NCBI GenBank assembly: GCA_003140115.1
Contig: PLIQ01000432.1
Span: forward strand, 140-10,038
DNA length: 9,899 nucleotides
Origin: Actinomycetota bacterium
Lineage (GTDB): Bacteria > Actinomycetota > Actinomycetes > Streptosporangiales > Streptosporangiaceae
Direction: 5' to 3'
Below the pieces are notes generated by a model. It had not been told where the DNA came from, ran no database searches, and saw only the letters and a program-made list of their open reading frames with translations. Below are positions 1-6,524 of the stretch, one piece after another. The position numbers and the translations under genes are program-made. Each line of letters starts with the position of its first letter. Within the stretch, counting starts at the first letter, position 1.

Positions 1-2514
1 GCGGTTAACGGCGTCGAGGTGCTGATGTCGCTGGCCGAGGAGGTGTGCGCGGCCGCCCCCACGGTGCTGGTCATCGACGACCTGCAATGGGCCGACGACG
101 CGTCGCTGCTGATCTGGCACCAGCTCGCCGCCTCCATCGACCAGCTGCGGCTGCTGCTGATCGCGACCTGCCGGCCGGCTCCGCGCCGGCCGGAGGTCCA
201 GCAGGTGCGGGCGGCGGTCGTGCGCCGCGGCGGTGCGGTGATCACGCTTGGCCCGCTGCCAGAAACGGACGTGGCCGCCCTGGTCACGGCGATGGTGGGA
301 GCGCCGCCCGGGGAAGCGCTGCGCCGGCTGACGGCCCAGGCGGCCGGCAATCCGCTGTACGTGCGCGAACTGGTCGACGCCTTGGTGCGTGAGCAGGCGC
401 TAGAGATAAAACCGACCGCCGAGGTCTCCGCGGCCCGGGAGCAGTTGCCAGCCTCGTTGACCGCGGTGCTGACTGACCGGCTCAGCTCGGTGTCGGCCGA
501 GACGGCGCGGCTGCTGCGGACCGCCGCGCTGCTGGGCGGGAGGTTCGCGGTCACCGACTTGGCCGTGGTACTGCGCCGGCCGGTGTCCGACCTGGCGGAC
601 GGCCTGCAGGAGGCCGTAGCGGCGGGCATCCTGGTCGGATCCGGTCCGGAGCTGGCGTTCCGGCATCTGCTGATCAGCCAGGCGCTGTACGGGAGCATGC
701 CGGCCGCGCTGCGCACGGCGCTGCACGCCGAGGCGGCGCGAGAACTCGCGGCCTCCGGCGCGGACGCCCTGAGCGTCGCGAAGCAGCTGTCCGCCTCGAA
801 CCGCCCGGGTGAGGACTGGGCGCGGCGGTGGCTCATCGAATCCGCGCCCTCGCTGATCATCCGGGCACCGCGGCTCGCGGCCGACTTGCTGCGCCGGGAA
901 CTGGACGAGACGCCCAGCGGCGATGCGGCCTGGGGCGCGCTCACGGCCAGCCTGGCCTGGGCTCTGTTCACCGCTGGGTCCTACGCGGAAGCGGCCAGGC
1001 GGGCCAGCCGGGCGCTGCCGGTGATGACCGACCCGGTGCGGCGGGCCGAGACGTACTCCGTACTGGCGCGCGCCCAGGCCAGCGCGGGCGACTACGACGA
1101 GGCGATCGCCACGGTGTGGCAGGCGCTGGCGTCCGCCGACCTGCCCCGCACCTGGCAGGCCCGGATGCTGGCCTTGCTCGCGATGCTCGAGCGGGCGAGC
1201 ACTGGCGACCTAGACGCGTCGGACGTGACCGCCCGCCGGGCCCTCGCCGTCGCCGAGGAGGCCGGCGACGTGTTCGCGACCGCTCACGCCCTGACCGATC
1301 TGTGGCTGAGCCATGGCGTCAGGCGCGACCATGCGGCCGCGCTTGACTACGTCGAACGGGCGCTGCGCGTGCTGCCCGACGACGCCGGCTACGCGGACCT
1401 GCGCGCGTACGCCCTTGAGGTCCAGATCTTCACGCTGCAGAACCTCGACCGCTGGCCGGAAGCCGAGCTGACCCTCCACCACGCTCGTGAGTTCGCCCAG
1501 CGCAGCGGGAGTCCCGATCGCGGCACCTGGGTCACCGCGGCGGTGCTCCGGTACTGGCTCGGCCAGTGGGACGACGCGCTGGCCGAGCTGAGCCCGGGTG
1601 AGGGCGACGATGTTCCCGCGCTGACGGCGACCTTCCTGCACGAAGGCTGGGCTGCGCTGCTGGTCCACGGCGTGACCGCGCTCATCGCCGGGCGCCGGGA
1701 CCAGCGCACCACGGCCGGCCAGCAACTCCGCCAGGGCCTGGCTCTGCCCATTCAGGCGGTCGGCGACCGGGAGAACCAGGACTTCCTGGTCGCCGCGCAC
1801 GCGCTCGCGCTGGAACAGGGCGGGGAAATCCGCCCGGCCATGGCGAGGCTGGCCGAGATCCTGCCGCGCCGCGACGGTGAGATGACCCTGATCCACCAGT
1901 GGCTGCCCGACCTGGTCCGGCTGGCGCTCGCCGCCGGGGACAGGCAGATGGCGCAGGCCGCGGCGCAGGCCTGCCAGGCGGAGGCCGCTGCGGAGACCCA
2001 GCCGGCCCGGGCGGCCGCGGCCAGCCTGCGATGCCGGGGACTGCTCATGTCTGATCCGAGTCCGCTGCGAGACGCGGTCGCGCACTACCGGTCGGCCGGG
2101 CCCGCGGTGGAGCTGCCGGCCGCCCTGGAGGACCTGGCGGTTGTCCTGGCCGAGCGCGGTCGCGGCGACGAGGCCAGGGTCACCCTGCACGAGGCGGTCG
2201 GCCGCTACGACGGCCTGCAGGCAGCCTGGGACATCCGCCGGGCCGACAGCCGTCTTCGTCCCTACGGCATCAGGCGCGGCGTCCGCAGCCGGCGCGGGCC
2301 GCGCGCCACCTCGGGCTGGGAGGCGCTTACTCCGACCGAGGTCAAGATCGCCGCCCTGGTCGCCGGGGGCGCGGCCACGCCGGACATCGCCCGGGGCATG
2401 TTCCTGTCCCGGCGGACCGTGCAGACCCACATCTCGCACATCCTTACTAAGCTCGGCGCGAAAGGCCGGGTCGATATCGTCCGCGAGGCGCTGCGCCAGG
2501 GCGTCTCCGCGTAG
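1..2514 (+). CDS. LuxR-family (LAL-type) transcriptional regulator with AAA ATPase domain, 5' partial
   Basis: The frame is open from the first base, so the gene begins upstream; 837 codons are visible and the stop is TAG at 2512-2514. A Walker B segment (VLVIDDLQWAD, nt 64-96) lies near the left edge, so the Walker A P-loop must lie just off the window. The ATPase part is followed by several hundred Ala/Leu/Arg-rich helical residues resembling the TPR-like region of MalT/LAL regulators. The last about 62 residues (from nt 2326) are a LuxR/NarL helix-turn-helix, with LTPTE, the DIARGMFLS helix and the recognition helix SRRTVQTHISHILTKLG. Members of this family are large cytoplasmic ATP-dependent regulators, often controlling secondary metabolism or sugar use; the target here is unknown. 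The GTG at 19 and ATG at 25 are internal codons, because the ATPase domain is already under way there. The HTH and Walker B are seen directly; the LAL class is inferred from architecture. Confidence 0.93.
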   Translation, partial: AVNGVEVLMSLAEEVCAAAPTVLVIDDLQWADDASLLIWHQLAASIDQLRLLLIATCRPAPRRPEVQQVRAAVVRRGGAVITLGPLPETDVAALVTAMVGAPPGEALRRLTAQAAGNPLYVRELVDALVREQALEIKPTAEVSAAREQLPASLTAVLTDRLSSVSAETARLLRTAALLGGRFAVTDLAVVLRRPVSDLADGLQEAVAAGILVGSGPELAFRHLLISQALYGSMPAALRTALHAEAARELAASGADALSVAKQLSASNRPGEDWARRWLIESAPSLIIRAPRLAADLLRRELDETPSGDAAWGALTASLAWALFTAGSYAEAARRASRALPVMTDPVRRAETYSVLARAQASAGDYDEAIATVWQALASADLPRTWQARMLALLAMLERASTGDLDASDVTARRALAVAEEAGDVFATAHALTDLWLSHGVRRDHAAALDYVERALRVLPDDAGYADLRAYALEVQIFTLQNLDRWPEAELTLHHAREFAQRSGSPDRGTWVTAAVLRYWLGQWDDALAELSPGEGDDVPALTATFLHEGWAALLVHGVTALIAGRRDQRTTAGQQLRQGLALPIQAVGDRENQDFLVAAHALALEQGGEIRPAMARLAEILPRRDGEMTLIHQWLPDLVRLALAAGDRQMAQAAAQACQAEAAAETQPARAAAASLRCRGLLMSDPSPLRDAVAHYRSAGPAVELPAALEDLAVVLAERGRGDEARVTLHEAVGRYDGLQAAWDIRRADSRLRPYGIRRGVRSRRGPRATSGWEALTPTEVKIAALVAGGAATPDIARGMFLSRRTVQTHISHILTKLGAKGRVDIVREALRQGVSA

Positions 2515-2534
2515 CGGCCGCCGCCGCGACGACA

Positions 2535-2550
2535 TACGTCAACTGACGTA
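2535..2550. promoter_or_regulatory. 16-bp dyad TACGTCA-ac-TGACGTA, operator-like
   Basis: Two perfect 7-bp inverted arms are separated by 2 bp, starting 21 bases after the LuxR-type stop codon. A 2-base loop is too tight for a good RNA hairpin, so a dimeric protein-binding site on DNA is more likely than a terminator. It is also less GC-rich than the sequence around it. It could belong to the LysR gene about 260 bases downstream or to a transcript not recognised here. The binding protein is unknown. Confidence 0.45.
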
Positions 2551-2799
2551 GCCCACTCGCCCGCGGCGCGCGGTCAGCCGCATCGACAGCGCCTAGGCCC
2601 ACGCCGATGCCGTCCGCTCCCGCCGCCGGCCCGTTCGCGCCTGTTTCCGGCCAGGTCAGGACCTTGGACCGCCGCCCCCGCAACTGTCGTCAGCGGGCCG
2701 ATATTCACGACCCGCCTGGTCAGGTTTCCTTGAAGAACGCCGCACTTGGCCAGCATCGTCACGCCCGGTCGGCCGCTGCTTTGAACCGCCTCGACCAAC

Positions 2800-2805
2800 G
2801 GAAGG
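2800..2805 (+). promoter_or_regulatory. Ribosome binding site of the LysR-type gene
   Basis: GGAAGG lies 6 bases before the ATG at 2812. It supports this start over the in-frame ATG nine bases further on, and it supports an N-terminal extension of about 25 residues before the HTH. Confidence 0.7.
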
Positions 2806-2811
2806 TGCACG

Positions 2812-3819
2812 ATGACCACGATGGATGAGGCCCGGGCGGGATCGGCGGAGCGGCCGGATCCTGGCGGCGCGCTGCAGGGCGTAGAGCTGCGGCATTTGCG
2901 CTACTTCGTGGCGGTGGCCGACGCCGGCACGTTCACGCACGCGGCGGAACAGATGTTCATCGCGCAGCCGACGCTGAGCCAGCAGATCCGGCGGCTAGAG
3001 GAGATCGTGGGCACGCCGTTGCTCCAGCGCCGGCGGGAGGGCGTGCGGCTGACCGAGGCGGGCAGCGTGCTGCTGGACGAGTCCCGGGCGGTGCTGTCGC
3101 GGGTCGATCACGGGGTGAGCCAGACCCGGCAGGCGGCGGGCCTGGGCCGGCCGCGGCTGCGGTTCGCGGTGCCGCCCTTCCTGCCCGAGGACCTGGCCGT
3201 GGACGTCGCGTCGCGGCTGCGGGCCGCGGCCAAGGCCGCCGGCGTCGATGTGGCCTGGATCGAGGCGCCGCTCGACGGGGAGTTCTCCCCGGTCCTGCGG
3301 CGCCGCGTCGATGCCGGCCTGGGCTGGCTGGCCGCGGCGGGTGAAGACATGCCGGCCGCGCTGGAGGTGATGAGCCTGGGAGAGTTTGAGCCCGACGTGT
3401 GGCTGCCCCCTGGGATCGCTGGCCGGGTGATCGGACTGGGCGAGCTGGCGGGCCTGGACGTCGTCCACGGTCCGCGCCGGCTCAGCCCGGTCACCTACGA
3501 CGCGTGGCTGGCGGTCCTGCGGGAAGTGAACCCGCACTTCGACTTCACCGACCCGCCGTTCCGGCGGTCGCTGCCGATCACGTTGGCCTTGGCCGCGAGT
3601 ACTAGCCGGCCCACCGCGGTGCTGACCGGCCCCCGCCAACGCCTCGGGGGCTGGCCGGGACCGGCGCAACCAGATCCGGCGGCCGACCCGGCCGACCTGG
3701 TCCGCTCCCGGATCGACGGAGCTCCCCTGACCGCCGCGGCGGCCCTGGTCTGGAGTGGTGATCTGCCACGCGTGCTGCAGCAGGTGCTCTTCGACACCGC
3801 CGACAGCGTCGTCTTCTGA
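2812..3819 (+). CDS. LysR-family transcriptional regulator
   Basis: This 335-residue protein is of near-usual LysR length. Residues 26-85 form the winged HTH of the family: LRHLRYFVAVADAGTFTHAA, then QPTLSQQIRRLEE, LLQRRREGVRLTEAG and a linker helix to about residue 108. From about residue 115 (LRFAVPPFLPEDLA) there is a periplasmic-binding-protein-like effector domain, which is more diverged than the HTH. The first 25 residues form a polar extension (MTTMDEARAG...) not needed by the fold; the GGAAGG site supports the start. The gene stands alone: it is downstream of the LuxR-type gene on the same strand and converges on corA. LysR proteins usually regulate a divergent neighbour and themselves, but no divergent partner is present, so the target cannot be assigned from context. 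Confidence 0.92.
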   Translation: MTTMDEARAGSAERPDPGGALQGVELRHLRYFVAVADAGTFTHAAEQMFIAQPTLSQQIRRLEEIVGTPLLQRRREGVRLTEAGSVLLDESRAVLSRVDHGVSQTRQAAGLGRPRLRFAVPPFLPEDLAVDVASRLRAAAKAAGVDVAWIEAPLDGEFSPVLRRRVDAGLGWLAAAGEDMPAALEVMSLGEFEPDVWLPPGIAGRVIGLGELAGLDVVHGPRRLSPVTYDAWLAVLREVNPHFDFTDPPFRRSLPITLALAASTSRPTAVLTGPRQRLGGWPGPAQPDPAADPADLVRSRIDGAPLTAAAALVWSGDLPRVLQQVLFDTADSVVF

Positions 3820-3888
3820 ACGAGCCAGTGAGCGGCCATAGCTCCGGCCAATGCTGCGACAGGTACGAACTCCGCCGCACCGAAGGCT

Positions 3889-3905
3889 CCTGGCGCATCG
3901 CCAGG
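3889..3905. terminator. Hairpin between convergent LysR and corA genes
   Basis: CCTGGCG and CGCCAGG form a perfect 7-bp stem around a 3-base loop (CAT), roughly midway in the 128-base gap between two converging genes. There is no T-run on either side, which is common for terminators in high-GC Actinomycetota. It could serve both strands. Confidence 0.5.
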
Positions 3906-3947
3906 CGCACCGTCGCCCCTCCGGCGCCGCCGCCAGGACCTACGGTC

Positions 3948-4937
3948 TTACAACCAGTCCTTGCGCTTGAAGACGAGGTAGAGCACCAGACCGGTCAGGG
4001 CCATGGCGGCGACGGAGACGGCCAGGCCAGCTTTCTCGCCGAAGCCTGGGTAGGGCACGTTCATCCCGAAGAATCCGGTAATGAACGTGGGGACGGCGAT
4101 GATCGCGGCCCAGCCGGTGACCTTCTTGGTGATGACGTTCAACCGGTTGCCCTGGATGGTCACGTTCGCCTCCAGGATGCTCGTCACCAGGTCGCGCAGG
4201 CTGTCGGTCCGCTCGGCGGCGTGCAGCGCCTCATCGTAGACGTCCTGGTAATACGGCATCAGGTCATCGCCCACGATGCGCAGGTCACGGCGCATCAGCT
4301 CGCCGACTATCTCGCTCATGGGGAACACGATCCGGCGGAGCAAGACCAGGCTCTTGCGCAGCGCGAAGACGCGCCGCTGGACCTCCAGGCCCCGCGGCAC
4401 GCCGTCGAACAGCCGGTCCTCCAGCTCCTCCATGCAGTCATCCAGGCTCTGGACCGCCTCGGACTGGCTATCGACGATGTAGTCCAGTAGCCCGTAGAGC
4501 AGGTAGCCGACCCCGAATTTGGCCAGGTTGGCCGTTTCGTCCCAGCGCTGGACGACCGCGTCGATGTCCAGCCCGTCGTCCTGGCGGATGGTGATCAGCG
4601 CCTGGCTGGTGATGAACGCGGCGACCCCGCTGGTGGCCAGCTCGCCGCTGACGGCGTCCAGCCGCGCCGCGTAGGCGGTCAGGAACAGGTAATCGCGGTA
4701 GCGGGCCAGCTTGGGCCGCCGGGTGTGCTGCAGCGCCGCCTCGACCGCCACCGGGTGCAGGCCGAACTCCTCGCTCAGCACGGCGAGGTCGTCGTGGCCG
4801 GGGTCGGGGTCCCGCAGGTCCAGCCATATGGTGACGGACTCATCAGCCAGGTATTCGCTGATGTCGGCCACCGGGAAGTCCTCAAGCTCGAGCTTCCCGT
4901 CCCGGTACAGTCGCGTGCGCGCCGCCGTCAAGGCCAT
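3948..4937 (-). CDS. corA: CorA-type magnesium/cobalt transporter
   Basis: This is a divalent cation channel of the CorA family, which forms inner-membrane pentamers taking up Mg2+ (also Co2+/Ni2+). From the chosen ATG it has 329 residues: a cytoplasmic alpha/beta domain (VTIWLDLRDPD, FGLHPVAVEAALQHTRRPKL), a long helical stalk (about residues 140-265), TM1 (about 275-296) ending in the signature GMN (residues 291-293, in TGFFGMNVPYPG), a short outer loop, TM2 (about 304-325), and the basic tail FKRKDWL usual for the family. The GMN filter is intact, so the protein should be active. An in-frame TTG at 4973 would add 12 residues. ATG at 4937 was preferred because MALTAARTRLYRDG resembles usual family N-termini and no Shine-Dalgarno precedes the TTG; neither start has a good one. 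The gene converges with the LysR gene and diverges from the DUF6325 gene. Confidence 0.95.
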   Translation of the reverse strand: MALTAARTRLYRDGKLELEDFPVADISEYLADESVTIWLDLRDPDPGHDDLAVLSEEFGLHPVAVEAALQHTRRPKLARYRDYLFLTAYAARLDAVSGELATSGVAAFITSQALITIRQDDGLDIDAVVQRWDETANLAKFGVGYLLYGLLDYIVDSQSEAVQSLDDCMEELEDRLFDGVPRGLEVQRRVFALRKSLVLLRRIVFPMSEIVGELMRRDLRIVGDDLMPYYQDVYDEALHAAERTDSLRDLVTSILEANVTIQGNRLNVITKKVTGWAAIIAVPTFITGFFGMNVPYPGFGEKAGLAVSVAAMALTGLVLYLVFKRKDWL

Positions 4938-5036
4938 GGGACCAGTGAACGCGCTGTGCCGGTGCCTGGCCAAGACGCGTGACCGATAAGGACATAGCCC
5001 ACAGCTTCGGCTCGACCTGCCGGACCCGTCGGCTGC

Positions 5037-5043
5037 TTATATA
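5037..5043 (-). promoter_or_regulatory. Possible -10 element for corA
   Basis: TTATATA on the plus strand reads TATATAA on the minus strand. It is the most AT-rich hexamer region upstream of corA, about 100 bases before the ATG. No matching -35 was recognised, and the implied leader would be about 90 bases. This is a weak suggestion from base composition alone. Confidence 0.25.
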
Positions 5044-5152
5044 GGGCCGGCCGATCTGGCCAGAGCCGGCATCTCCTTTGCAGAAACCGTCAGCTGGCGT
5101 GAACTGATAAGGGAGCGGCGAGCAGCCGTCCTGCCGCATTATCCGGTAACCG

Positions 5153-5172
5153 TGATCAGAAATTTCCGATCA
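5153..5172. promoter_or_regulatory. 20-bp near-perfect palindrome upstream of the DUF6325 gene
   Basis: TGATCAGAAATTTCCGATCA is its own reverse complement at 9 of 10 base pairs (only positions 6/15 differ), with GAAATTTC at the centre. It is AT-rich in a GC-rich region and lies 41 bases before the ATG at 5214. If AATTAT (5178-5183) is the -10 element, the palindrome covers the -35 position, which would suit a repressor operator or a class II activator site. The binding protein is unknown. Confidence 0.55.
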
Positions 5173-5177
5173 GCCGG

Positions 5178-5183
5178 AATTAT
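5178..5183 (+). promoter_or_regulatory. Candidate -10 element of the DUF6325 gene
   Basis: AATTAT (alternatively TTATCT at 5180-5185) is the AT-rich hexamer between the palindrome and the ribosome site. It would give a leader of roughly 20 to 25 bases. No clear -35 consensus is present, because the palindrome occupies that place. Confidence 0.35.
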
Positions 5184-5195
5184 CTGGGAGAAAAC

Positions 5196-5206
5196 AAGGA
5201 GGAGGG
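5196..5206 (+). promoter_or_regulatory. Strong Shine-Dalgarno of the DUF6325 gene
   Basis: AAGGAGGAGGG contains a full AAGGAGG and an overlapping second GGAGG, 7 to 11 bases before the ATG at 5214. It is the strongest ribosome site in the window and suggests a highly translated protein. Confidence 0.85.
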
Positions 5207-5213
5207 CTTAACC

Positions 5214-5636
5214 ATGGCGACTGTGCCCATTGAGTATCTCGTCATCGCGTTCCCCGATGGGAACATCAGCGAGGAGATCGCTCCCGAGTTGGCCGACCTG
5301 ATCGACAAGAAAGTAATCCGCATTCTCGACATCGTCTTCGTCACCAAGGACGCCTCTGGTGGCGTCAATGTTCTCGAGTTCGATGAGCTCGAGAACCTGG
5401 TCGGCTTCGCCGAGATCGACGGCGAGGTCGGTGGCCTGATCGGCCCCGATGACCTGGACTTCGTGGCTAGCGAACTCGACCCGGGCTGCGCGGCCGCCGT
5501 GCTGCTCCTGGAGGACCTGTGGGCGGCGCCCTTGGCCAGCGCGCTGGACCGCTCCGGCGGCGTGCTGCTGGAAGGAGCACGTATCCCCCAGGACCTGCTC
5601 ACCGCCGAGATCGCCCAACTGGCCGCGGCGTCCTGA
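5214..5636 (+). CDS. DUF6325 family protein
   Basis: This is a 140-residue, acidic, probably cytoplasmic protein of unknown function. It starts MATVPIEYLVIAFPDG and contains EIAPELADLIDKKVIRILDIVF, a VGGLIGPDDLDF segment, LDPGCAAAVLLLEDLWAAPLA and the closing GARIPQDLL. These match my recollection of the DUF6325 family in Actinomycetota in order and length. The alternating hydrophobic/acidic segments suggest a small alpha/beta fold with no membrane helix. The strong ribosome site fixes the start. From memory, relatives often precede a gene for a small protein with a basic N-terminus and a C-terminal SHOCT domain; here the next gene encodes only a 34-residue basic peptide. The upstream palindrome suggests specific regulation. 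The family call is fairly sure; the function is unknown. Confidence 0.88.
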   Translation: MATVPIEYLVIAFPDGNISEEIAPELADLIDKKVIRILDIVFVTKDASGGVNVLEFDELENLVGFAEIDGEVGGLIGPDDLDFVASELDPGCAAAVLLLEDLWAAPLASALDRSGGVLLEGARIPQDLLTAEIAQLAAAS

Positions 5637-5652
5637 CCGGGCCACCGCAGGC

Positions 5653-5682
5653 CAGAACCCGAAACGTCAGAACCCGAAACGT
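5653..5682. repeat. 15-bp tandem direct repeat, two exact copies
   Basis: CAGAACCCGAAACGT occurs at 5653-5667 and again at 5668-5682 without a mismatch, followed by two bases of a third copy. It lies in the 80-base gap between the DUF6325 stop and the 34-codon gene. It may be a local duplication by slippage or a paired protein- or RNA-binding site. Confidence 0.8.
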
Positions 5683-5701
5683 CACTGGCACCACGTCCGT
5701 G

Positions 5702-5708
5702 AAAGGAA
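5702..5708 (+). promoter_or_regulatory. Ribosome binding site of the 34-codon gene
   Basis: AAAGGAA, with core AGGA at 5704-5707, ends 8 to 9 bases before the ATG at 5717. It supports a separate short gene rather than a longer frame reading in from within the DUF6325 gene. Confidence 0.6.
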
Positions 5709-5716
5709 CCCGGATC

Positions 5717-5821
5717 ATGCGTCGACGTCGTATCGCCCGCCAGGCTGTGAAGACGGCCATCATCGCTAAGGCGGCCCATCGCCTCGGCCGCCGCGCGGCA
5801 AAGCACCTGACCAAGCACTGA
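5717..5821 (+). CDS. 34-residue highly basic peptide
   Basis: The peptide starts MRRRRIARQAVKTAIIAKAA and ends in TKH before TGA at 5819-5821. It has 8 Arg, 4 Lys, 3 His and no Asp or Glu. The spacing of basic residues between runs of Ala/Ile (IARQAVKTAIIAKAA) suggests an amphipathic cationic helix that could lie on a membrane or bind nucleic acid. A ribosome site precedes the ATG and a terminator-like hairpin follows the stop, so it is probably the last gene of the DUF6325 unit. It resembles the basic N-terminal part of small SHOCT-domain proteins that I recall next to DUF6325 genes, but here there is no SHOCT domain and no open frame continuing one. It could be a reduced version of that partner or an independent small protein. 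The function is unknown. Confidence 0.6.
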   Translation: MRRRRIARQAVKTAIIAKAAHRLGRRAAKHLTKH

Positions 5822-5844
5822 CCGCCTGGCTATTTCGTGGCGTG

Positions 5845-5877
5845 GGCCAGAGGCGGGGCTCGATGCCCCCTCCGGCC
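5845..5877 (+). terminator. Imperfect GC-rich hairpin after the DUF6325 unit
   Basis: GGCC (5845), GAG (5850) and GGGGC (5855) pair in order with GCCCC (5865), CTC (5870) and GGCC (5874) around the loop TCGAT, with one mismatch and a 2-base bulge. It starts 23 bases after the small gene's stop. There is no T-run. A 10-bp palindrome, GGCCTAGGCC (5874-5883), overlaps the 3' arm. Confidence 0.55.
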
Positions 5878-5905
5878 TAGGCCACAGTCGTGATGCGCCT
5901 CCGGG

Positions 5906-5938
5906 GGTAGTCCTCGCGGATTACCCCTGAGGACTACC
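5906..5938. promoter_or_regulatory. 10-bp inverted repeat upstream of the DUF4405 gene
   Basis: GGTAGTCCTC (5906-5915) and GAGGACTACC (5929-5938) are perfect inverted arms around 13 bases. A second, overlapping dyad, GGGGTA (5904-5909) with TACCCC (5922-5927), shares the left arm, so only one can form as a hairpin. If CATAAA (5946-5951) is the -10 element, the repeat covers the -35 region. An activator or repressor site is therefore favoured over a terminator. Confidence 0.55.
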
Positions 5939-5945
5939 GCGGCGC

Positions 5946-5951
5946 CATAAA
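5946..5951 (+). promoter_or_regulatory. Candidate -10 element of the DUF4405 operon
   Basis: CATAAA (or ATAAAT, one base on) is an isolated AT-rich hexamer 15 bases before the first possible ATG (5967) and just right of the inverted repeat. No -35 consensus is seen, as in activator-dependent promoters. Confidence 0.35.
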
Positions 5952-5966
5952 TCGTCCGCGAGACCG

Positions 5967-6524
5967 ATGCGCGGCGCGGCCATGCGACGGCACTGTTGGC
6001 CTATGAACGCGGGTCCCGCGACTCCGGCGGCGGATTCCCCGGTCACCGCCAGCCGTCGGCGGATCCTGGCCCGGACCCGGCTCGACTTCTGGCTCGACGC
6101 CCTCCTGCTGGTCGCCTACACGCTCGCCTACAGCCTGGGATTCACCGGGATCGCCACCCATGAATGGCTCGGCATCGGGCTTGGCGTGGTCTTGCTGGTC
6201 CACCTCACGCTGCACTGGGACTGGGTGATCCGCACCACCCGGAAGCTGCTACGCCGAGGCGGCCGCGAACGCTTCGTCTGGCTGGTCAACTTGCTGCTGC
6301 TGCTGTCCATGACGCTATGCATCGCGTCCGGCATCCTGATATCCGAGGTGGCACTGCCGGAACTGGGGATCACCCCTGCGGCCGGCTCTTTCTGGCGGCA
6401 GATGCACGACACCACGGCGACGCTGACGCTGATCCTCGTGCCCATCCACGCCGCGCTGGACTGGCGGTGGGTCGTGGGCGTGGCCCGCCGTTTCGCCGCC
6501 TGGCGTCCGGGGCGGTCACGGTGA
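5967..6524 (+). CDS. DUF4405-like four-helix membrane protein, probable b-type cytochrome
   Basis: This 185-residue integral membrane protein has four predicted helices at about residues 41-59, 66-86, 104-126 and 148-168. His65 and His79 (THEWLG...LLVHLTLHWDW) are 14 residues apart, and so are His147 and His161 (RQMHDTTATL...PIHAALDW). That is the pairing expected of transmembrane bis-His heme ligands; His83 is an extra candidate. The fold and motif order fit DUF4405, a cytochrome b561-like family often found with membrane redox or flavinylated proteins. It probably passes electrons across or within the membrane; the partners are unknown. ATGs at 5967, 5982 and 6003 are in frame and none has a convincing Shine-Dalgarno. 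The longest is given; 6003 (MNAGPATPAAD) is equally possible. The stop overlaps the next gene. Confidence 0.82.
   Translation: MRGAAMRRHCWPMNAGPATPAADSPVTASRRRILARTRLDFWLDALLLVAYTLAYSLGFTGIATHEWLGIGLGVVLLVHLTLHWDWVIRTTRKLLRRGGRERFVWLVNLLLLLSMTLCIASGILISEVALPELGITPAAGSFWRQMHDTTATLTLILVPIHAALDWRWVVGVARRFAAWRPGRSR

Larger units (their letters stand above)
2515..2811. other. Intergenic gap between the LuxR-type and LysR-type genes
   Basis: This stretch of 297 bases has no convincing gene; the short open frames in it lack ribosome sites and family resemblance. It holds one clear 16-bp dyad (2535-2550, listed separately), a short AGGTC-AG-GACCT dyad at 2653-2664, and the Shine-Dalgarno of the LysR gene at its right end. 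The LysR promoter is presumably here, but no -35/-10 pair stands out. Confidence 0.6.

Noticed and set aside
1210..2535. Long minus-strand open frame (441 codons) opposite the LuxR-type gene
   Set aside because: It is a GC-rich antisense shadow of a well-supported gene with a clear ATPase motif and HTH. Its product is low-complexity Arg/Gly/Pro-rich with no family resemblance and no ribosome site.
3828..4490. Plus-strand open frame (220 codons) overlapping corA
   Set aside because: It is an antisense shadow of the corA coding region, which has GMN and two membrane helices in the other strand.
5519..5716. Upstream extension of the 34-codon frame into the DUF6325 gene
   Set aside because: The frame is open but overlaps DUF6325 coding sequence and has no ribosome site. 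The AAAGGAA before 5717 supports the short form.
5904..5940. DosR/DevR hypoxia box
   Set aside because: The AGTCC and GGACT half-motifs are present but in the wrong order and spacing compared with the known GGGACT-AGTCCC core, so no DosR assignment is made.
5717..5966. SHOCT-domain gene broken by a frameshift after the basic peptide
   Set aside because: Looking past the stop at 5821, no frame gives a SHOCT-like sequence; the region becomes a GC hairpin and inverted repeats instead.
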